Positions 7,876-20,854 of a DNA stretch of 64,000 nucleotides are shown here, in pieces (the stretch's first letter is position 1; every line of letters begins with the position of its first letter). Source of the stretch: Sphingomonas pokkalii (GTDB lineage: Bacteria > Pseudomonadota > Alphaproteobacteria > Sphingomonadales > Sphingomonadaceae). The DNA is taken from contig NZ_QENQ01000001.1 of NCBI RefSeq assembly GCF_003096275.1, forward strand, positions 2,352,731 through 2,416,730. Direction: 5' to 3'. Both the position numbers and the translations under genes were made by a program. The notes beneath the pieces were generated by a model that saw only the letters and a list, made by a program, of their open reading frames with translations, was not told where the DNA came from and ran no database searches.

Positions 7876-8604
7876 TTACTCCGTAACGGCCGCAGCGTCC
7901 GCCTCGGCGGTCTGCGAACCACCGCGGCCGAGCAGATCGGCGATCTTCTTGCCACGGCGCTGCGCGACCGACTTCGGCGAAGTCTGCTCACCCAGGGCCT
8001 CGAACGTGGCGCGGATCATGTTGTACGGGTTGGACGTGCCGACCGACTTGGTCACCACATCGGCCACGCCCAGCGATTCGAAGATCGCGCGCATCGGGCC
8101 GCCGGCGATGATGCCGGTACCCTGCGGTGCCGAACGGACGGTCACGCGGCCTGCGCCGAAATGGCCGTTGCCGTCGTGGTGCAGCGTGCGGCCTTCCTTC
8201 AGCGGAACGCGAACCATCGCCTTCTTGGCCGAAGCGGTCGCCTTCGAGATGGCTTCCGGCACTTCGCGCGCCTTGCCATGGCCGAAGCCGACACGGCCCT
8301 TGCCGTCGCCGACGACGACCAGTGCTGCGAAGCCGAAGCGCTTGCCGCCCTTCACCGTCTTCGAGACGCGGTTGATGTGGACGAGCTTTTCGATCAGCTC
8401 CTCGCCGCCATCTTCCTGGCTGCCGCGGCGATCGTCGCGACGACCACGGTTGCCGTCCCGGCCGCCGCGGCCGCGGTTGTCACCGCCGCCGGGGCCGCCA
8501 CGGCCACGGCCGCCGCGCGGGCCACGGCCCTGCTGCTCGGGGGCCGCCTGGCCGGCGTCCTGCGCCTCGACCGGTGCTTCGGTCGTGTTGATTTCATCGG
8601 CCAT
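7876..8604 (-). CDS. rpsE: 30S ribosomal protein S5 with an extended N-terminus
   Basis: S5 helps decoding fidelity in the small subunit. The product has 242 residues against about 166 in E. coli. The extra part is N-terminal: an acidic start ([19 protein letters not shown]) followed by a glycine/arginine-rich region of about 40 residues ([19 protein letters not shown]). The core then runs from [20 protein letters not shown] through the S5 signature. The ATG at 8602-8604 is 1 base after the rplR gene on the same strand, which supports this start. Confidence 0.95.
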   Translation of the reverse strand: MADEINTTEAPVEAQDAGQAAPEQQGRGPRGGRGRGGPGGGDNRGRGGRDGNRGRRDDRRGSQEDGGEELIEKLVHINRVSKTVKGGKRFGFAALVVVGDGKGRVGFGHGKAREVPEAISKATASAKKAMVRVPLKEGRTLHHDGNGHFGAGRVTVRSAPQGTGIIAGGPMRAIFESLGVADVVTKSVGTSNPYNMIRATFEALGEQTSPKSVAQRRGKKIADLLGRGGSQTAEADAAAVTE

Positions 8605-8605
8605 C

Positions 8606-8968
8606 TTAGAACTCCAATCCGCTCTCACGCGCGGCATCTGCCAGCGCCTTGACGCGACCATGGTAGAGGAAGCCACCGCGGTCGAAGACGACCTGGGTGA
8701 TGCCGGCAGCCTTGGCTGCTTCGGCAACGCGCTTGCCCACTTCCTGCGCCGCGGCGATCGTGGCGCCGGTCTGGCCACGCACGTCCTTCTCGAGCGTGGA
8801 GGCCGAGGCGACGGTGCGACCCTGGGTATCGTCGATCACCTGGGCATAGATGTGCTTGCCCGAGCGATGGATCGACAGACGAGGACGGCCACCGGCCCGC
8901 GCACGCAGCGCGGTACGGTTGCGGCGACGACGCTTTTCGAAAAGCGAAAGACCCTTGGTGCTGATCAC
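8606..8968 (-). CDS. rplR: 50S ribosomal protein L18
   Basis: L18 binds 5S rRNA and attaches it to the large subunit. The 120-residue protein has the basic N-terminus [36 protein letters not shown], and the C-terminal [20 protein letters not shown] signature. Length is normal. It overlaps the upstream rplF by 4 bases and is followed 1 base later by rpsE. Confidence 0.97.
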   Translation of the reverse strand: MISTKGLSLFEKRRRRNRTALRARAGGRPRLSIHRSGKHIYAQVIDDTQGRTVASASTLEKDVRGQTGATIAAAQEVGKRVAEAAKAAGITQVVFDRGGFLYHGRVKALADAARESGLEF

Positions 8969-9498
8969 TTCTTCTTCCCTTCCTTGCGGAAGATGAATTC
9001 GCCATCGTACTTGATGCCCTTGCCCTTATAGGGCTCCGGCTTGCGCCAACGGCGGATTTCCGCGGCCACCTGGCCGACCTTCTGCTTGTCGATGCCCGAG
9101 ATCTCGACCGTGGTCTGATCCGGCGTCTTGATCTCGATCCCCTCGGGGATGTCGAAGTTGACGTCGTGCGAATAGCCGAGCTGCAGCTTCAGGACCTTGC
9201 CCTGCGAGGCAGCGCGGTAGCCCACGCCGGTGATCAGCAGCTTCTTGGTGAAGCCGGTGGTCACGCCGGTGACGAGGTTCTGCACCAGGGTACGCTGCAT
9301 GCCCCAGAAGGCACGGGCGCGCTTGGTCTCGTTGGCCGGCTGCACCGAAATGCCGCCGTCGGTGAGCTCATACTTGATGTCGTCCGCGAGCGGCATGGAA
9401 AGGGTGCCCTTGGGACCCTTTACCGAGATCTGCCCGCCGTCGATGTTCGCGGTCACGCCCGCGGGGACGGGAACCGGCTTCTTACCGATGCGGCTCAT
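8965..9498 (-). CDS. rplF: 50S ribosomal protein L6
   Basis: L6 lies near the factor-binding site of the large subunit. The 177-residue protein starts [20 protein letters not shown] and has the C-terminal L6 signature region [21 protein letters not shown]. Length equals the E. coli protein. It overlaps rpsH by 1 base and rplR by 4 bases. Confidence 0.98.
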   Translation of the reverse strand: MSRIGKKPVPVPAGVTANIDGGQISVKGPKGTLSMPLADDIKYELTDGGISVQPANETKRARAFWGMQRTLVQNLVTGVTTGFTKKLLITGVGYRAASQGKVLKLQLGYSHDVNFDIPEGIEIKTPDQTTVEISGIDKQKVGQVAAEIRRWRKPEPYKGKGIKYDGEFIFRKEGKKK

Positions 9499-9893
9499 CA
9501 GAACACCTCCGCCAGCACTTCGCCGCCGACATTCTGTTCGCGCGCTTCCGCGTCGGACAGAACACCGCGAGGCGTCGAGACGATCGTGATGCCGAGGCCA
9601 TTGCGGATGCGCGGAAGTTCCTGCGCGCCCGAATAGATGCGGCGGCCGGGCTTCGAGATGCGCGCGACGTGCTTGATCGCCGGCTGGCCCTCGAAATACT
9701 TCAGCTCGATGCGGATGCCGGCCGCGGGGCCCATCTGCTCTTCGCTGTAACCACGGATATAGCCCTCGCGCTGAAGCACGTCGAGGACGCGGGCACGCAG
9801 CTTCGACGCGGGCGTGAGGACGCTGTCCTTGCGCGCACGCTGGCCGTTGCGGATGCGGGTGAGCATATCACCCAGGGGATCGGTCACTGCCAT
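9498..9893 (-). CDS. rpsH: 30S ribosomal protein S8
   Basis: S8 binds helix 21 of 16S rRNA and, in E. coli, represses the spc operon by binding its mRNA. The 131-residue protein starts [20 protein letters not shown] and ends with [20 protein letters not shown] plus a short tail, the S8 signature. Whether S8 regulates this operon cannot be seen from the sequence. It is 12 bases after rpsN. Confidence 0.98.
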   Translation of the reverse strand: MAVTDPLGDMLTRIRNGQRARKDSVLTPASKLRARVLDVLQREGYIRGYSEEQMGPAAGIRIELKYFEGQPAIKHVARISKPGRRIYSGAQELPRIRNGLGITIVSTPRGVLSDAEAREQNVGGEVLAEVF

Positions 9894-9905
9894 CTTGCGT
9901 GTCCT

Positions 9906-10211
9906 TTACCAGCTCGACTTCGTGACACCCGGGATCAGGCCCTTGTTGGCCAGATCGCGCAGCATGACACGTGCGAGACGGAACTTGCGGTAATAAGCGC
10001 GGGGACGACCCGTCAGCTCACACCGGTTGCGAATGCGGGTCGGGTTCCCGTTGCGGGGGATCTCGGCCATCTTGAGCCGTGCGATGAGACGCTCGGTCTC
10101 ATCCAGGCTGTCGTCGTTCGCAATCGCCTTCAGCTTCGCATACTTGCCGGCATACTTCTTCACCAGCTGCTTGCGACGCTCGTTCTTGTTGATCGAACTC
10201 AGTTTCGCCAT
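9906..10211 (-). CDS. rpsN: 30S ribosomal protein S14 (zinc-independent type)
   Basis: S14 is in the head of the small subunit. The 101-residue length and the absence of the CxxC pairs found in the short zinc-binding form place it in the C-minus class. The signature [20 protein letters not shown] is present and the C-terminus is [11 protein letters not shown]. It lies between rplE and rpsH. Confidence 0.98.
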   Translation of the reverse strand: MAKLSSINKNERRKQLVKKYAGKYAKLKAIANDDSLDETERLIARLKMAEIPRNGNPTRIRNRCELTGRPRAYYRKFRLARVMLRDLANKGLIPGVTKSSW

Positions 10212-10230
10212 GACTTAAGTTCTTCCTTCC

Positions 10231-10812
10231 TTACGCCGCCTGCTTCGCTTCGCCGTCCACTTGCGGGAACGGGAAACCGAAAAGACGGAGAAGCTCGCGA
10301 GCCTCGTCATCCGTCTTGGCAGTGGTGGTAACAATCACGTCCATGCCGCGCACCTTGTCGATGCGGTCATAGTTGATCTCGGGGAACACGAGCTGTTCCT
10401 TGATGCCGCAGGCATAGTTGCCACGGCCGTCGAACGACTTCGGGTTGAGGCCACGGAAGTCGCGGACGCGGGGAAGCGCGATCGTGATGAAACGGTCGAG
10501 GAACTCGTACATGCGTTCGCGGCGCAGGGTAACCTTGCAGCCGATCGGCATGCCTTCACGCAGCTTGAACTGCGCGATCGACTTCTTCGCCTTGGTCACG
10601 ACGGGCTTCTGGCCGGCGATCAGTTCCATTTCAGAAGCGGCCTGCTCGACCTTCTTCTTGTCCTGGGTGGCTTCGCCAACGCCCATGTTCAGCACGATCT
10701 TCTCGATGCGCGGAATTTCCATGACGTTCTTGTAGCCGAACTTCTCGGTCATCGCCTTGACGATGGTCTCGTCATACAGCTTCCGCATCCGCGGCGTGTA
10801 GGAATCAGCCAT
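10231..10812 (-). CDS. rplE: 50S ribosomal protein L5
   Basis: L5 binds 5S rRNA and forms the bridge to S13 in the small subunit. The 193-residue protein has the signature near [18 protein letters not shown] and a C-terminal part with [20 protein letters not shown]. It is slightly longer than in E. coli (179) owing to a tail ending VDGEAKQAA. Its start overlaps the end of rplX by 8 bases. Confidence 0.98.
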   Translation of the reverse strand: MADSYTPRMRKLYDETIVKAMTEKFGYKNVMEIPRIEKIVLNMGVGEATQDKKKVEQAASEMELIAGQKPVVTKAKKSIAQFKLREGMPIGCKVTLRRERMYEFLDRFITIALPRVRDFRGLNPKSFDGRGNYACGIKEQLVFPEINYDRIDKVRGMDVIVTTTAKTDDEARELLRLFGFPFPQVDGEAKQAA

Positions 10813-11122
10813 TGATGACCTCCCCGGTCTTGACGGCGACGCGAACCTTCTTGCCGTCGCGGGTTTCGAAGCGGACGCGGGTCGCCTTGCCGTCGGCGGT
10901 CACATGCGCAACCTTCGAGACATGCAGCGGCGCTTCGGCGCGCACCAGGCCACCCTGGGGATCGCCCTGGGTCGGCTTCTTATGGCGAACGGCGATGTTC
11001 ACGCCGGAAACGACGACCTTGTCGTCCTTCGGCAGCGACTTGACGACTTCACCGGTCTTGCCCTTGTCCTTGCCGGACAGGACAACGACCTTGTCGCCCT
11101 TCTTGATCTTGGCAGCAGCCAT
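10805..11122 (-). CDS. rplX: 50S ribosomal protein L24
   Basis: L24 is an early-assembly protein of the large subunit. The 105-residue protein has the KOW motif [20 protein letters not shown] at its start. The ATG at 11120-11122 forms a TGATG junction with the rplN stop codon, so the longer upstream frame is an artefact. The 3-prime end overlaps rplE by 8 bases, consistent with coupled translation. Confidence 0.97.
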   Translation of the reverse strand: MAAAKIKKGDKVVVLSGKDKGKTGEVVKSLPKDDKVVVSGVNIAVRHKKPTQGDPQGGLVRAEAPLHVSKVAHVTADGKATRVRFETRDGKKVRVAVKTGEVING

Positions 11123-11490
11123 CACAGCACCTCGGGGGCGAGCGAAATGATCTTCATGAAGCCCTTCGAGCGGAGCTCGCGGACCACCGGGCCAAAGATA
11201 CGGGTGCCGATCGGCTCCTCGTTCTTGTTGACCAGCACAGCGGCGTTGCCGTCGAAACGGATCACCGAACCGTCGGCGCGACGGATGTCCTTCGCCGTAC
11301 GGACGATCACCGCACGGTGCACGTCGCCCTTCTTCACCTTGCCGCGCGGGGCGGCTTCCTTGATGCTGACGACGATCACGTCGCCCACGCCGGCGAAGCG
11401 ACGCTTCGACCCGCCCAGCACCTTGATGCACTGCACCCGCTTCGCGCCGCTGTTGTCTGCGACGTCGAGATTGGACTGCATCTGGATCAT
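11122..11490 (-). CDS. rplN: 50S ribosomal protein L14
   Basis: L14 is at the subunit interface. The 122-residue protein starts [20 protein letters not shown] and ends [10 protein letters not shown], the exact family pattern and length. It is the first gene of the spc part; the 143-base spacer upstream, towards rpsQ, holds a REP-like element instead of the usual few bases. Confidence 0.98.
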   Translation of the reverse strand: MIQMQSNLDVADNSGAKRVQCIKVLGGSKRRFAGVGDVIVVSIKEAAPRGKVKKGDVHRAVIVRTAKDIRRADGSVIRFDGNAAVLVNKNEEPIGTRIFGPVVRELRSKGFMKIISLAPEVL

Positions 11491-11550
11491 TGATCCGGTT
11501 CCTTCTCGTTTGGCCTGCCGGGACGAGCCCGGTGGTTCCGTTTCTAATGC

Positions 11551-11632
11551 GTCACCCCGGCCTTAGCGGCCGGGGCACCAAAGCGGCGGCCTATGACCGC
11601 AACTCGAGTTCTCCGCAAGAGCGGAGATGACG
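11551..11632. repeat. REP-like double hairpin between rpsQ and rplN
   Basis: Two hairpins in tandem: ccccggcc / ggccgggg (11555-11575) and ctccgc / gcggag (about 11611-11626), bounded by gtcac at the left and gatgac at the right. It resembles the element at 2799-2893. It ends 1 base from the rpsQ stop codon, at the boundary between S10 and spc genes, so it may modulate readthrough between the two. Confidence 0.6.
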
Positions 11633-11633
11633 A

Positions 11634-11900
11634 TTATGCGTCGACCGTGTTCGGCGTCGCGTGGGTATCAACCCGCCCGATCACCTTCCAGGTCTTCAGC
11701 TTGGAGATCGGCGCAGTCTCTTCGATGCGCACGGTCTCGCCGGCCTTGTACTCATTCGCCTCGTCATGGGCGTGGTACTTCTTCGAGCGGCGGATGATCT
11801 TCCCGTAGAGCGGGTGCTTCACCTTACGCTCCACGAGAACCACCACGGTCTTGTCGCCCTTGTCCGAGACGATGTTCCCGGTCAGCACGCGCTTCGGCAT
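11634..11900 (-). CDS. rpsQ: 30S ribosomal protein S17
   Basis: S17 binds the 5-prime domain of 16S rRNA. The 88-residue protein starts [20 protein letters not shown] and has [20 protein letters not shown] and [20 protein letters not shown]. Length is normal. It is the last gene of the S10 part and is followed by a repeat-containing spacer. Confidence 0.98.
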   Translation of the reverse strand: MPKRVLTGNIVSDKGDKTVVVLVERKVKHPLYGKIIRRSKKYHAHDEANEYKAGETVRIEETAPISKLKTWKVIGRVDTHATPNTVDA

Positions 11901-11913
11901 GGTCTCGGTCCTC

Positions 11914-12117
11914 TTACTTGGCAGTCGAGCGCGAGCGCTCGTTCTGCAGCGTCTTGATACGGGCGATGTCGCGACGCACTTCCCGCACGCGGGTCGGCTT
12001 CTCGAGCTGGCTGGTGGCAGCCTGGAAGCGCAGGTTGAACTGCTCGCGCTTCAGGTTGCCCAGCTGCTCGGCGAGCTGGTCGTCGGTGTTGGCCCGAAAA
12101 TCGGTTGCCTTGGTCAT
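11914..12117 (-). CDS. rpmC: 50S ribosomal protein L29
   Basis: L29 sits near the peptide exit tunnel. The 67-residue protein is mainly helical, with [20 protein letters not shown] and the signature [19 protein letters not shown]. It lies between rplP and rpsQ with short spacers. Confidence 0.97.
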   Translation of the reverse strand: MTKATDFRANTDDQLAEQLGNLKREQFNLRFQAATSQLEKPTRVREVRRDIARIKTLQNERSRSTAK

Positions 12118-12122
12118 TTCTC

Positions 12123-12554
12123 TCAGCCCTCCAGGTGCGTCGTGTCGCCGAGGCGCGCGACGACCTTGGTCTTGATCGGCAGCTTCATCGCCGCGCGCTC
12201 GAACGCTTCCGCCGCGAGCGGGCCGGGAACGCCGTCCAGCTCGAACAGGATGCGGCCGGGCTTGACGCGGGCGACCCAGAATTCCGGCGAACCCTTACCC
12301 GAGCCCATGCGGACTTCGGCAGGCTTCGACGAAACGGGAACGTCCGGGAAGATGCGGATCCAGAGACGACCCTGACGCTTGATGTGACGCGTGATCGCGC
12401 GGCGAGCCGCCTCGATCTGGCGCGCGGTGATCCGCTCGGGCTCCATCGCCTTCAGGCCATAGGAGCCGAAGTTGAGCGCCGTACCACCCTTGGCGTCGCC
12501 ATGGATGCGGCCCTTGAAGGCCTTACGGAACTTGGTGCGCTTCGGTTGCAGCAT
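12123..12554 (-). CDS. rplP: 50S ribosomal protein L16
   Basis: L16 organises the A-site region of the large subunit. The 143-residue protein starts [20 protein letters not shown] and has the signatures [20 protein letters not shown] and [20 protein letters not shown]. It follows rpsC by 16 bases. Confidence 0.98.
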   Translation of the reverse strand: MLQPKRTKFRKAFKGRIHGDAKGGTALNFGSYGLKAMEPERITARQIEAARRAITRHIKRQGRLWIRIFPDVPVSSKPAEVRMGSGKGSPEFWVARVKPGRILFELDGVPGPLAAEAFERAAMKLPIKTKVVARLGDTTHLEG

Positions 12555-12570
12555 TGTTCTGTCCTAGTCC

Positions 12571-13278
12571 TTAGCGGCGATCGTCGCGCGCCGGGCGCAC
12601 GCCCGAGGTCTGCGCCTCGAGGTTCAGCCGGTCCTGCGCCATCGGATCGTGGCCCAGGATTTCGCCCTTGAAGATCCAGACCTTCACGCCGCACACGCCA
12701 TAGGCGGTGTGGGCTTCGGCCTCGGCATAGTCGACGTTCGCGCGCAGCGTGTGCAGCGGAACGCGGCCCTCACGGTACCATTCGGTGCGGGCGATCTCCG
12801 CGCCGCCCAGACGGCCGGCGCAGGTGATACGAATGCCCTCGGCGCCGAGACGGAGCGCCGACTGCACCGCGCGCTTCATCGCACGACGGAACGCGATACG
12901 GCGCTCCAGCTGGTCCGCCACGCCCTGCGCGACGAGCTTCGCATCGACTTCCGGCTTGCGGATCTCGACGATGTTGAGCGAGACGTCGGACGAAGTCATC
13001 GCGCCGAGCGTCTTGCGCAGCTTCTCGATGTCCGCGCCCTTCTTGCCGATGATCACGCCGGGGCGTGCCGCGAAGATCGAGATGCGGCACAGCTTGGCCG
13101 GACGCTCGATGACCACCTTCGAGATCGCGGCCTGCGGCAGCGTCTTGAGGATGAACTTGCGGATCTTGAGGTCCTCCAGCAGCAGACGGCCATAGTCATG
13201 GCCTTCCGCGAACCAGCGGCTGTCCCAGGTGCGGTTGATCTGCAGGCGCAGACCGATGGGATTGCTCTTCTGACCCAT
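12571..13278 (-). CDS. rpsC: 30S ribosomal protein S3
   Basis: S3 forms part of the mRNA entry channel. The 235-residue protein has a KH domain with [20 protein letters not shown] and the C-terminal signature region starting [24 protein letters not shown] (here [19 protein letters not shown]). The C-terminus is basic. It overlaps the rplV stop codon by 1 base. Confidence 0.98.
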   Translation of the reverse strand: MGQKSNPIGLRLQINRTWDSRWFAEGHDYGRLLLEDLKIRKFILKTLPQAAISKVVIERPAKLCRISIFAARPGVIIGKKGADIEKLRKTLGAMTSSDVSLNIVEIRKPEVDAKLVAQGVADQLERRIAFRRAMKRAVQSALRLGAEGIRITCAGRLGGAEIARTEWYREGRVPLHTLRANVDYAEAEAHTAYGVCGVKVWIFKGEILGHDPMAQDRLNLEAQTSGVRPARDDRR

Positions 13279-13655
13279 TATGCTTCTTCCTGCTCGCGCA
13301 CGACGATGCGCAGACGGCTGAACGGCTTCAGGATGCGGGTGGACTTGCCACGGCCGCGCGTCGCGAAGCGCTTCATCGTGATCGACTTGCCGACCGAGGC
13401 CTCGGCGACGACGAGCGCGTCGACGTCGAGGTTATGGTTGTTCTCGGCATTGGCGATGGCCGAAGCCAGCACCTTGCGGGCGTCGACCGCCATCGCCTTC
13501 TTCGAGAAAGCGAGGATGTTCATCGCCTCGGCCGCCGAACGACCGCGGATCAGACCGGCAACCAGGTTCAGCTTCTGCGCCGAACCACGGATCTGCGTGG
13601 CGACGGCGAGAGCTTCCTTCTCGCCGACCTTACGGGGGGCTGCCTGCTTGCTCAT
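13278..13655 (-). CDS. rplV: 50S ribosomal protein L22
   Basis: L22 lines the exit tunnel. The 125-residue protein has [20 protein letters not shown] and the C-terminal signature [20 protein letters not shown]. The extended beta-hairpin known from the family is included. It is joined by 1-base overlaps to both rpsS and rpsC. Confidence 0.98.
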   Translation of the reverse strand: MSKQAAPRKVGEKEALAVATQIRGSAQKLNLVAGLIRGRSAAEAMNILAFSKKAMAVDARKVLASAIANAENNHNLDVDALVVAEASVGKSITMKRFATRGRGKSTRILKPFSRLRIVVREQEEA

Positions 13656-13933
13656 TAGCGCTTACCCTTCTTGTCGGCGGCGTGGCCGGGGAAGAAGCGG
13701 GTCGGCGCGAACTCGCCGAGCTTCATGCCGACCATTTCCTCGTTGACCGAGACGGGGACGAACTTGCGGCCGTTGTAGACGTTGAACGTCAGACCAACGA
13801 ACTGCGGGAGGATCGTCGAGCGACGCGACCAGGTCTTGATCGGACCAGCGCGCGTGCCCTGATCCTGGGCGGCTTCTGCCTTCTTGAGAAGGTGCAGGTC
13901 CACGAACGGACCCTTCCATACGGAGCGAGCCAT
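13655..13933 (-). CDS. rpsS: 30S ribosomal protein S19
   Basis: S19 is in the small-subunit head with S13. The 92-residue protein starts [20 protein letters not shown] and has the signature [20 protein letters not shown] followed by [14 protein letters not shown]. It follows rplB by 3 bases. Confidence 0.98.
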   Translation of the reverse strand: MARSVWKGPFVDLHLLKKAEAAQDQGTRAGPIKTWSRRSTILPQFVGLTFNVYNGRKFVPVSVNEEMVGMKLGEFAPTRFFPGHAADKKGKR

Positions 13934-13936
13934 CTA

Positions 13937-14788
13937 TCAGCCCTTCTTCTTCGCGTGACGCGAACGGATGATCATCTTGTCCGTCGCCTTGTTGTGGCGG
14001 GTGCGCGCACCCTTGGTCGGCTTGCCCCACGGGGTAACCGGGTGACGGCCGCCCGAGGTACGGCCTTCACCACCGCCGTGCGGGTGGTCGACCGGGTTCT
14101 TCGCGACACCGCGGGTGAGCGGACGCGCACCCTGCCAGCGGCTACGACCGGCCTTGCCGAAGTTCTGGTTCTGGTTGTCGGGGTTCGACACCGCGCCCAC
14201 CGTCGCCATGCAGGCGGCGTGGATGTAGCGCTGCTCACCCGAGCCCAGACGCACGATCACCATGCCGCGGTCACGACCGACGACCTGGACGTACGCACCG
14301 GCCGATCGGGCGATCTGACCGCCCTTGCCCGGCTTCATCTCCACATTGTGGACGATGGTGCCGACCGGCATCTGGCCCAGCTCCATGGCGTTGCCCGGCT
14401 TCACGTCGGTCTTCTTGCCCGCGATCACCTTGTCGCCGACAGCGAGACGCTGCGGGGCGATGATGTAGGCCAGACGATCCTTGCCGTCTTCGCCGGCGCC
14501 ATAGTTGATCAGCGCGATGAAGGCGGTGCGGTTCGGGTCATACTCGATCCGCTCGACAGTGCCTTCGACGTCCCACAGGCGACGCTTGAAATCGACGATG
14601 CGATAGCGCTGCTTGTGACCACCGCCGATGCCACGCGAGGTGACATGGCCCTTGTTGTTACGGCCGCCGGTCTTGGTCTTGCCCTCGGTCAGCGCCTTGA
14701 CGGGGCGTCCCTTGAACAGCTGCGAGCGGTCGATCAGGATCAGGCCGCGGACGCCAGGCGACGTCGGATTGTAATTCTTGAGCGCCAT
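13937..14788 (-). CDS. rplB: 50S ribosomal protein L2
   Basis: L2 is needed for subunit association and peptidyl transferase structure. The 283-residue protein starts [20 protein letters not shown] and has the signature [20 protein letters not shown], containing the conserved histidine near the peptidyl transferase centre. The C-terminus is basic ([11 protein letters not shown]). It lies 2 bases after rplW. Confidence 0.98.
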   Translation of the reverse strand: MALKNYNPTSPGVRGLILIDRSQLFKGRPVKALTEGKTKTGGRNNKGHVTSRGIGGGHKQRYRIVDFKRRLWDVEGTVERIEYDPNRTAFIALINYGAGEDGKDRLAYIIAPQRLAVGDKVIAGKKTDVKPGNAMELGQMPVGTIVHNVEMKPGKGGQIARSAGAYVQVVGRDRGMVIVRLGSGEQRYIHAACMATVGAVSNPDNQNQNFGKAGRSRWQGARPLTRGVAKNPVDHPHGGGEGRTSGGRHPVTPWGKPTKGARTRHNKATDKMIIRSRHAKKKG

Positions 14789-14790
14789 GG

Positions 14791-15105
14791 TCAGTTGACC
14801 CCCTGCGTCACGTCGATCTGCTCACCTTCAGCGAGGGTGACGATCGCCTTCTTCATGTCGGAGCGGCGGTAGGGCGCACCCTTCCACTTCTTCGTCTTGC
14901 CCTTCTGGACCAGCGTGTTCACGCCCGTGACCTTCACGTTCCAGATTGCCTCGACAGCGGCCTTGATCTCCGGCTTGGTCGCGTCGCTGGCGACCTTGAA
15001 GACCACGGCGTTCGCCTCGGAGACGAGCGTCGACTTCTCGGTGATGTGCGGTGCGACGATCACGTCATAGTGACGGTTGTCGACCGGCTTGGACTGCTTA
15101 GCCAT
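14791..15105 (-). CDS. rplW: 50S ribosomal protein L23
   Basis: L23 borders the tunnel exit and docks trigger factor and the signal recognition particle. The 104-residue protein has [20 protein letters not shown] and the signature [20 protein letters not shown]. Its start overlaps the end of rplD by 8 bases. Confidence 0.97.
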   Translation of the reverse strand: MAKQSKPVDNRHYDVIVAPHITEKSTLVSEANAVVFKVASDATKPEIKAAVEAIWNVKVTGVNTLVQKGKTKKWKGAPYRRSDMKKAIVTLAEGEQIDVTQGVN

Positions 15106-15724
15106 TGAAGCGCGCCTCCAGCTTCTCGACGGCAGCGCGGGTCAGGACCAGCGTGTCGCTCTTCAGGATGTCATAGACGTTGGCACCGATCGCCGGCAGC
15201 ACGTCCACCTGGTGCAGGTTGCCTGCGGCCAGCGCGAACGTCGTCTCGACGGTGTCACCGTCGATCACCAGCGCCTTCTTGCCGAAGCCCAGCTTTTCCA
15301 GGTTGCCCGCGAGCACCTTGGTCTTGCCGTTCTCGACGACGAGGCTGTCCATGACGATCAGCGAACCCGCCTTGGCGTGGCTCGACAGCGCCATCTTCAG
15401 GCCCAGCGCGCGGATCTTCTTGTTCAGCGACGGATTGAAGTCGCGAACACGAGCGCCGTGCGCCTTACCACCGCCGATGAACACCGGGGCGCGGCGATCG
15501 CCGTGACGCGCCGTGCCGCCGCCCTTCTGGCGACCCCACTTCTTGCCCGAACGCGCAACGTCCGCACGCTCACGGGTGCCGCGGGCAGTGCCGCGGCGCT
15601 TCTCGAGCTGCCAGGTGACGACGCGGTGCAGGATGTCGGCGCGCGGATCGAGACCGAAGATCTCGTCGTTGAGCTCGATATCGCCCTTCTCGGCGGCGTC
15701 GAGGGTTTGAACCTTGACCTTCAC
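15098..15724 (-). CDS. rplD: 50S ribosomal protein L4
   Basis: L4 is a large-subunit tunnel protein. In E. coli it also represses the S10 operon by acting on the leader RNA. The 208-residue protein has the central loop [20 protein letters not shown] and ends [15 protein letters not shown]. It directly abuts rplC and overlaps rplW. A structured RNA spacer lies upstream of rplC here, which might be a target for L4; this is inference. Confidence 0.97.
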   Translation of the reverse strand: MKVKVQTLDAAEKGDIELNDEIFGLDPRADILHRVVTWQLEKRRGTARGTRERADVARSGKKWGRQKGGGTARHGDRRAPVFIGGGKAHGARVRDFNPSLNKKIRALGLKMALSSHAKAGSLIVMDSLVVENGKTKVLAGNLEKLGFGKKALVIDGDTVETTFALAAGNLHQVDVLPAIGANVYDILKSDTLVLTRAAVEKLEARFNG

Positions 15725-16474
15725 TTAGCCCTCCTGGCCTTCGGTGGCTTCCGGAGCGGCCGCTTCGGGCGCTGCGGCGGGAGCCTCGTTGCTGTTCGCG
15801 ACGGCCTTCAGACCGGCGGGGTACGGCGCTTCGGCGTGACGGGCGACCTTGACGGCGTCCTTCACGATCAGCCAGCCACCCTTCGAGCCCGGAACCGAAC
15901 CCTTGACGAAGATCAGGCCGCGCTCGGCGTCGGTGCCGACCACTTCCAGATTCTGCTGGGTGCGATTGCGGTCGCCCATGTGGCCGGCCATCTTCTTGTT
16001 CTTGAAGACGCGACCCGGATCCTGGCGGTTACCGGTCGAACCGTGCGAACGGTGCGAGACGGAAACGCCGTGGGTGGCGCGCAGACCGCCGAAGCCCCAA
16101 CGCTTCATGGCGCCGGCGAAACCCTTACCCTGGGTACGGCCCGACACGTCGACCAGCTGGCCTGCGACGAAATGGTCGGCCGAAATCTCGGCGCCCACGT
16201 CCAGCAGACCATCTTCCTCGACGCGGAATTCGCAGAGGATCGCCTTCGGCTCGACTTCGGCCTTGCCGAAGTGGCCGCGCTGCGGCTTGGCGACGTTCTT
16301 GGCCTTCGCCGTGCCGGCGCCGACCTGAACGGCGACATAGCCATCCTTTTCGGTGGTGCGCTGTGCCACCACCTGGACGCCTTCCAGTGCCAGAACGGTC
16401 ACCGGCACGTGCCGGCCGTCGTCCTGGAACAGGCGGGTCATCCCCATCTTCTTCGCGATAACGCCAGTGCGCAT
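15725..16474 (-). CDS. rplC: 50S ribosomal protein L3
   Basis: L3 is an early-assembly protein near the peptidyl transferase centre. The 249-residue product starts [20 protein letters not shown] at 16474, preceded by TAGGAGCAAC on the minus strand, which supports this start over the longer open frame. It has the signature region around [20 protein letters not shown], and an alanine/proline-rich tail ([20 protein letters not shown]) that exceeds the E. coli length (209). It follows a 365-base structured spacer. Confidence 0.96.
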   Translation of the reverse strand: MRTGVIAKKMGMTRLFQDDGRHVPVTVLALEGVQVVAQRTTEKDGYVAVQVGAGTAKAKNVAKPQRGHFGKAEVEPKAILCEFRVEEDGLLDVGAEISADHFVAGQLVDVSGRTQGKGFAGAMKRWGFGGLRATHGVSVSHRSHGSTGNRQDPGRVFKNKKMAGHMGDRNRTQQNLEVVGTDAERGLIFVKGSVPGSKGGWLIVKDAVKVARHAEAPYPAGLKAVANSNEAPAAAPEAAAPEATEGQEG

Positions 16475-16802
16475 CGGCCTGTTGCTCCTATTACAGAGGC
16501 ACCCCCGGGACCATTCCCGCGGGTGCGTGTTCAACCCTGAATGTTTTACTGCGAAGCCCCCGTCCGGGCTGAACCTCCACCTCGCGGTGGAAGAGACGGG
16601 GGACGCAGGCCCGGCCACTCGAAAGCCGCCGGCGGTATCCCTTGTCGCTGCGAGCCGGTTCCGGCTCACCACTCCTTGCGTTGGATCGGGGAACGATCCG
16701 GTCGAGGAGGATGGCGACTCCATGCAGGGAGTCGCGAATCTCGTGGAAGCGCGGCCTTTACGTCAGCTTCGCTTCCCTGTCCACCGTATAAAGGGTGAAC
16801 GC
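16475..16802 (-). promoter_or_regulatory. Structured leader-like spacer between rpsJ and rplC
   Basis: After a terminator following rpsJ there are 328 bases with no gene but at least five perfect stems: 16714-16735 (gcgactcc / ggagtcgc), 16683-16699 (ggatcg / cgatcc), 16652-16667 (gagccgg / ccggctc), 16557-16602 (cccccgtc / gacggggg enclosing tccacc / ggtgga) and 16499-16526 (gcaccc / gggtgc enclosing ggga / tccc). This density suggests a folded 5-prime leader of an rplC-led transcript. In E. coli the L4-responsive leader precedes rpsJ instead. Function is inferred. Confidence 0.45.
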
Positions 16803-16829
16803 CAAAAGCCCCCGCGAAGCGCGGGGGCT
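16803..16829 (-). terminator. Intrinsic terminator after rpsJ
   Basis: On the minus strand, 11 bases past the rpsJ stop codon, a 9-bp stem (agcccccgc / gcgggggct) with a 5-base loop is followed by TTTT. It should end at least part of rpsJ transcription and separates rpsJ from the remaining S10 genes, which is unusual. Confidence 0.75.
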
Positions 16830-16839
16830 GAAAGCCGGC

Positions 16840-17151
16840 TCAGGCCAGCTTGATCTCGACGTCGACGCCGGCGGCCAGGTCGAGCTTCATCAGCGCGTCC
16901 ACGGTCTGCGGGGTCGGCTGAACGATGTCGAGCATGCGCTTGTAGGTGCGGGTCTCGAACTGCTCGCGCGACTTCTTATCGATGTGCGGGCCACGGTTGA
17001 CCGTGAACTTGTCGATATGAGTCGGGAGCGGGATGGGGCCACGGATAAGGGCGCCGGTGCGGCGGGCCGTGTCGGCAATGTCGCCGGCAGCCTGATCGAG
17101 CACGCGGTGATCGAACGCCTTGAGGCGAATGCGGATATTCTGCGTTTCCAT
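16840..17151 (-). CDS. rpsJ: 30S ribosomal protein S10
   Basis: S10 is in the small-subunit head and, as NusE, takes part in transcription antitermination. The 103-residue protein starts [20 protein letters not shown] and has [20 protein letters not shown], the family pattern and length. It is isolated: 266 bases with a terminator upstream (after tuf) and a terminator plus long spacer downstream, so it may be transcribed alone. Confidence 0.98.
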   Translation of the reverse strand: METQNIRIRLKAFDHRVLDQAAGDIADTARRTGALIRGPIPLPTHIDKFTVNRGPHIDKKSREQFETRTYKRMLDIVQPTPQTVDALMKLDLAAGVDVEIKLA

Positions 17152-17339
17152 GGTCCTACCGATGCGAAAGAGCGGGGCAACGCACCCAATGCCACTCCGG
17201 CGAAGCCCCGGCCTCCTGCCCTGCCGCTGGATCAGCGATTCGGGAGGCGCCGGTTGGTCCGGAACGGCGGCTGGATGGCCGCCTCTTGCTGTTGAACTCT
17301 AAAACCGAAGGGCGCGCCTTTAACGGCCCTTCCATAAAA

Positions 17340-17390
17340 AGGCAACCGCCCGACACTCTTTTCGAGTGCCGGGCGGAACCTTTTTTCATC
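17340..17390 (-). terminator. Intrinsic terminator after tuf
   Basis: A long stem (17346-17358 ccgcccgacactc with 17364-17376 gagtgccgggcgg, one G-U pair) with a 5-base loop lies 28 bases beyond the tuf stop codon. On the minus strand it is followed by TTGCCTTTTT. On the plus strand it is followed by aacctttttt, so it could also work in the other direction. Confidence 0.85.
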
Positions 17391-17417
17391 ACCTGCCGGC
17401 CGAGGCCGGCGCGATGC

Positions 17418-18611
<1,194 letters not shown>

Positions 18612-18691
18612 TGTCTTCCTACCTTCTGATTCAATTTCCCGTGCCGCCAGGGGACTCGCGAGAACGCGGCCCCATAGCGGCTGTTTTCCGA

Positions 18692-20788
<2,097 letters not shown>

Positions 20789-20811
20789 GATCGTGGTTTC
20801 CTTGAAAATTT

Positions 20812-20836
20812 GGGGAGCCGGACCGTCCGGCTCCCC
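20812..20836 (-). terminator. Perfect hairpin between rpsG and fusA
   Basis: An 11-bp perfect stem (ggggagccgga / tccggctcccc) with a 3-base loop is followed on the minus strand by AAATTTTC. The T-tract is short, so it may be a partial terminator or attenuator that lowers fusA-tuf expression, or an RNA-stability element. In E. coli the nearby rpsL-rpsG region is the S7 control site, but this hairpin lies after rpsG. Confidence 0.5.
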
Positions 20837-20854
20837 AATATGTAGGTAAGAAAG

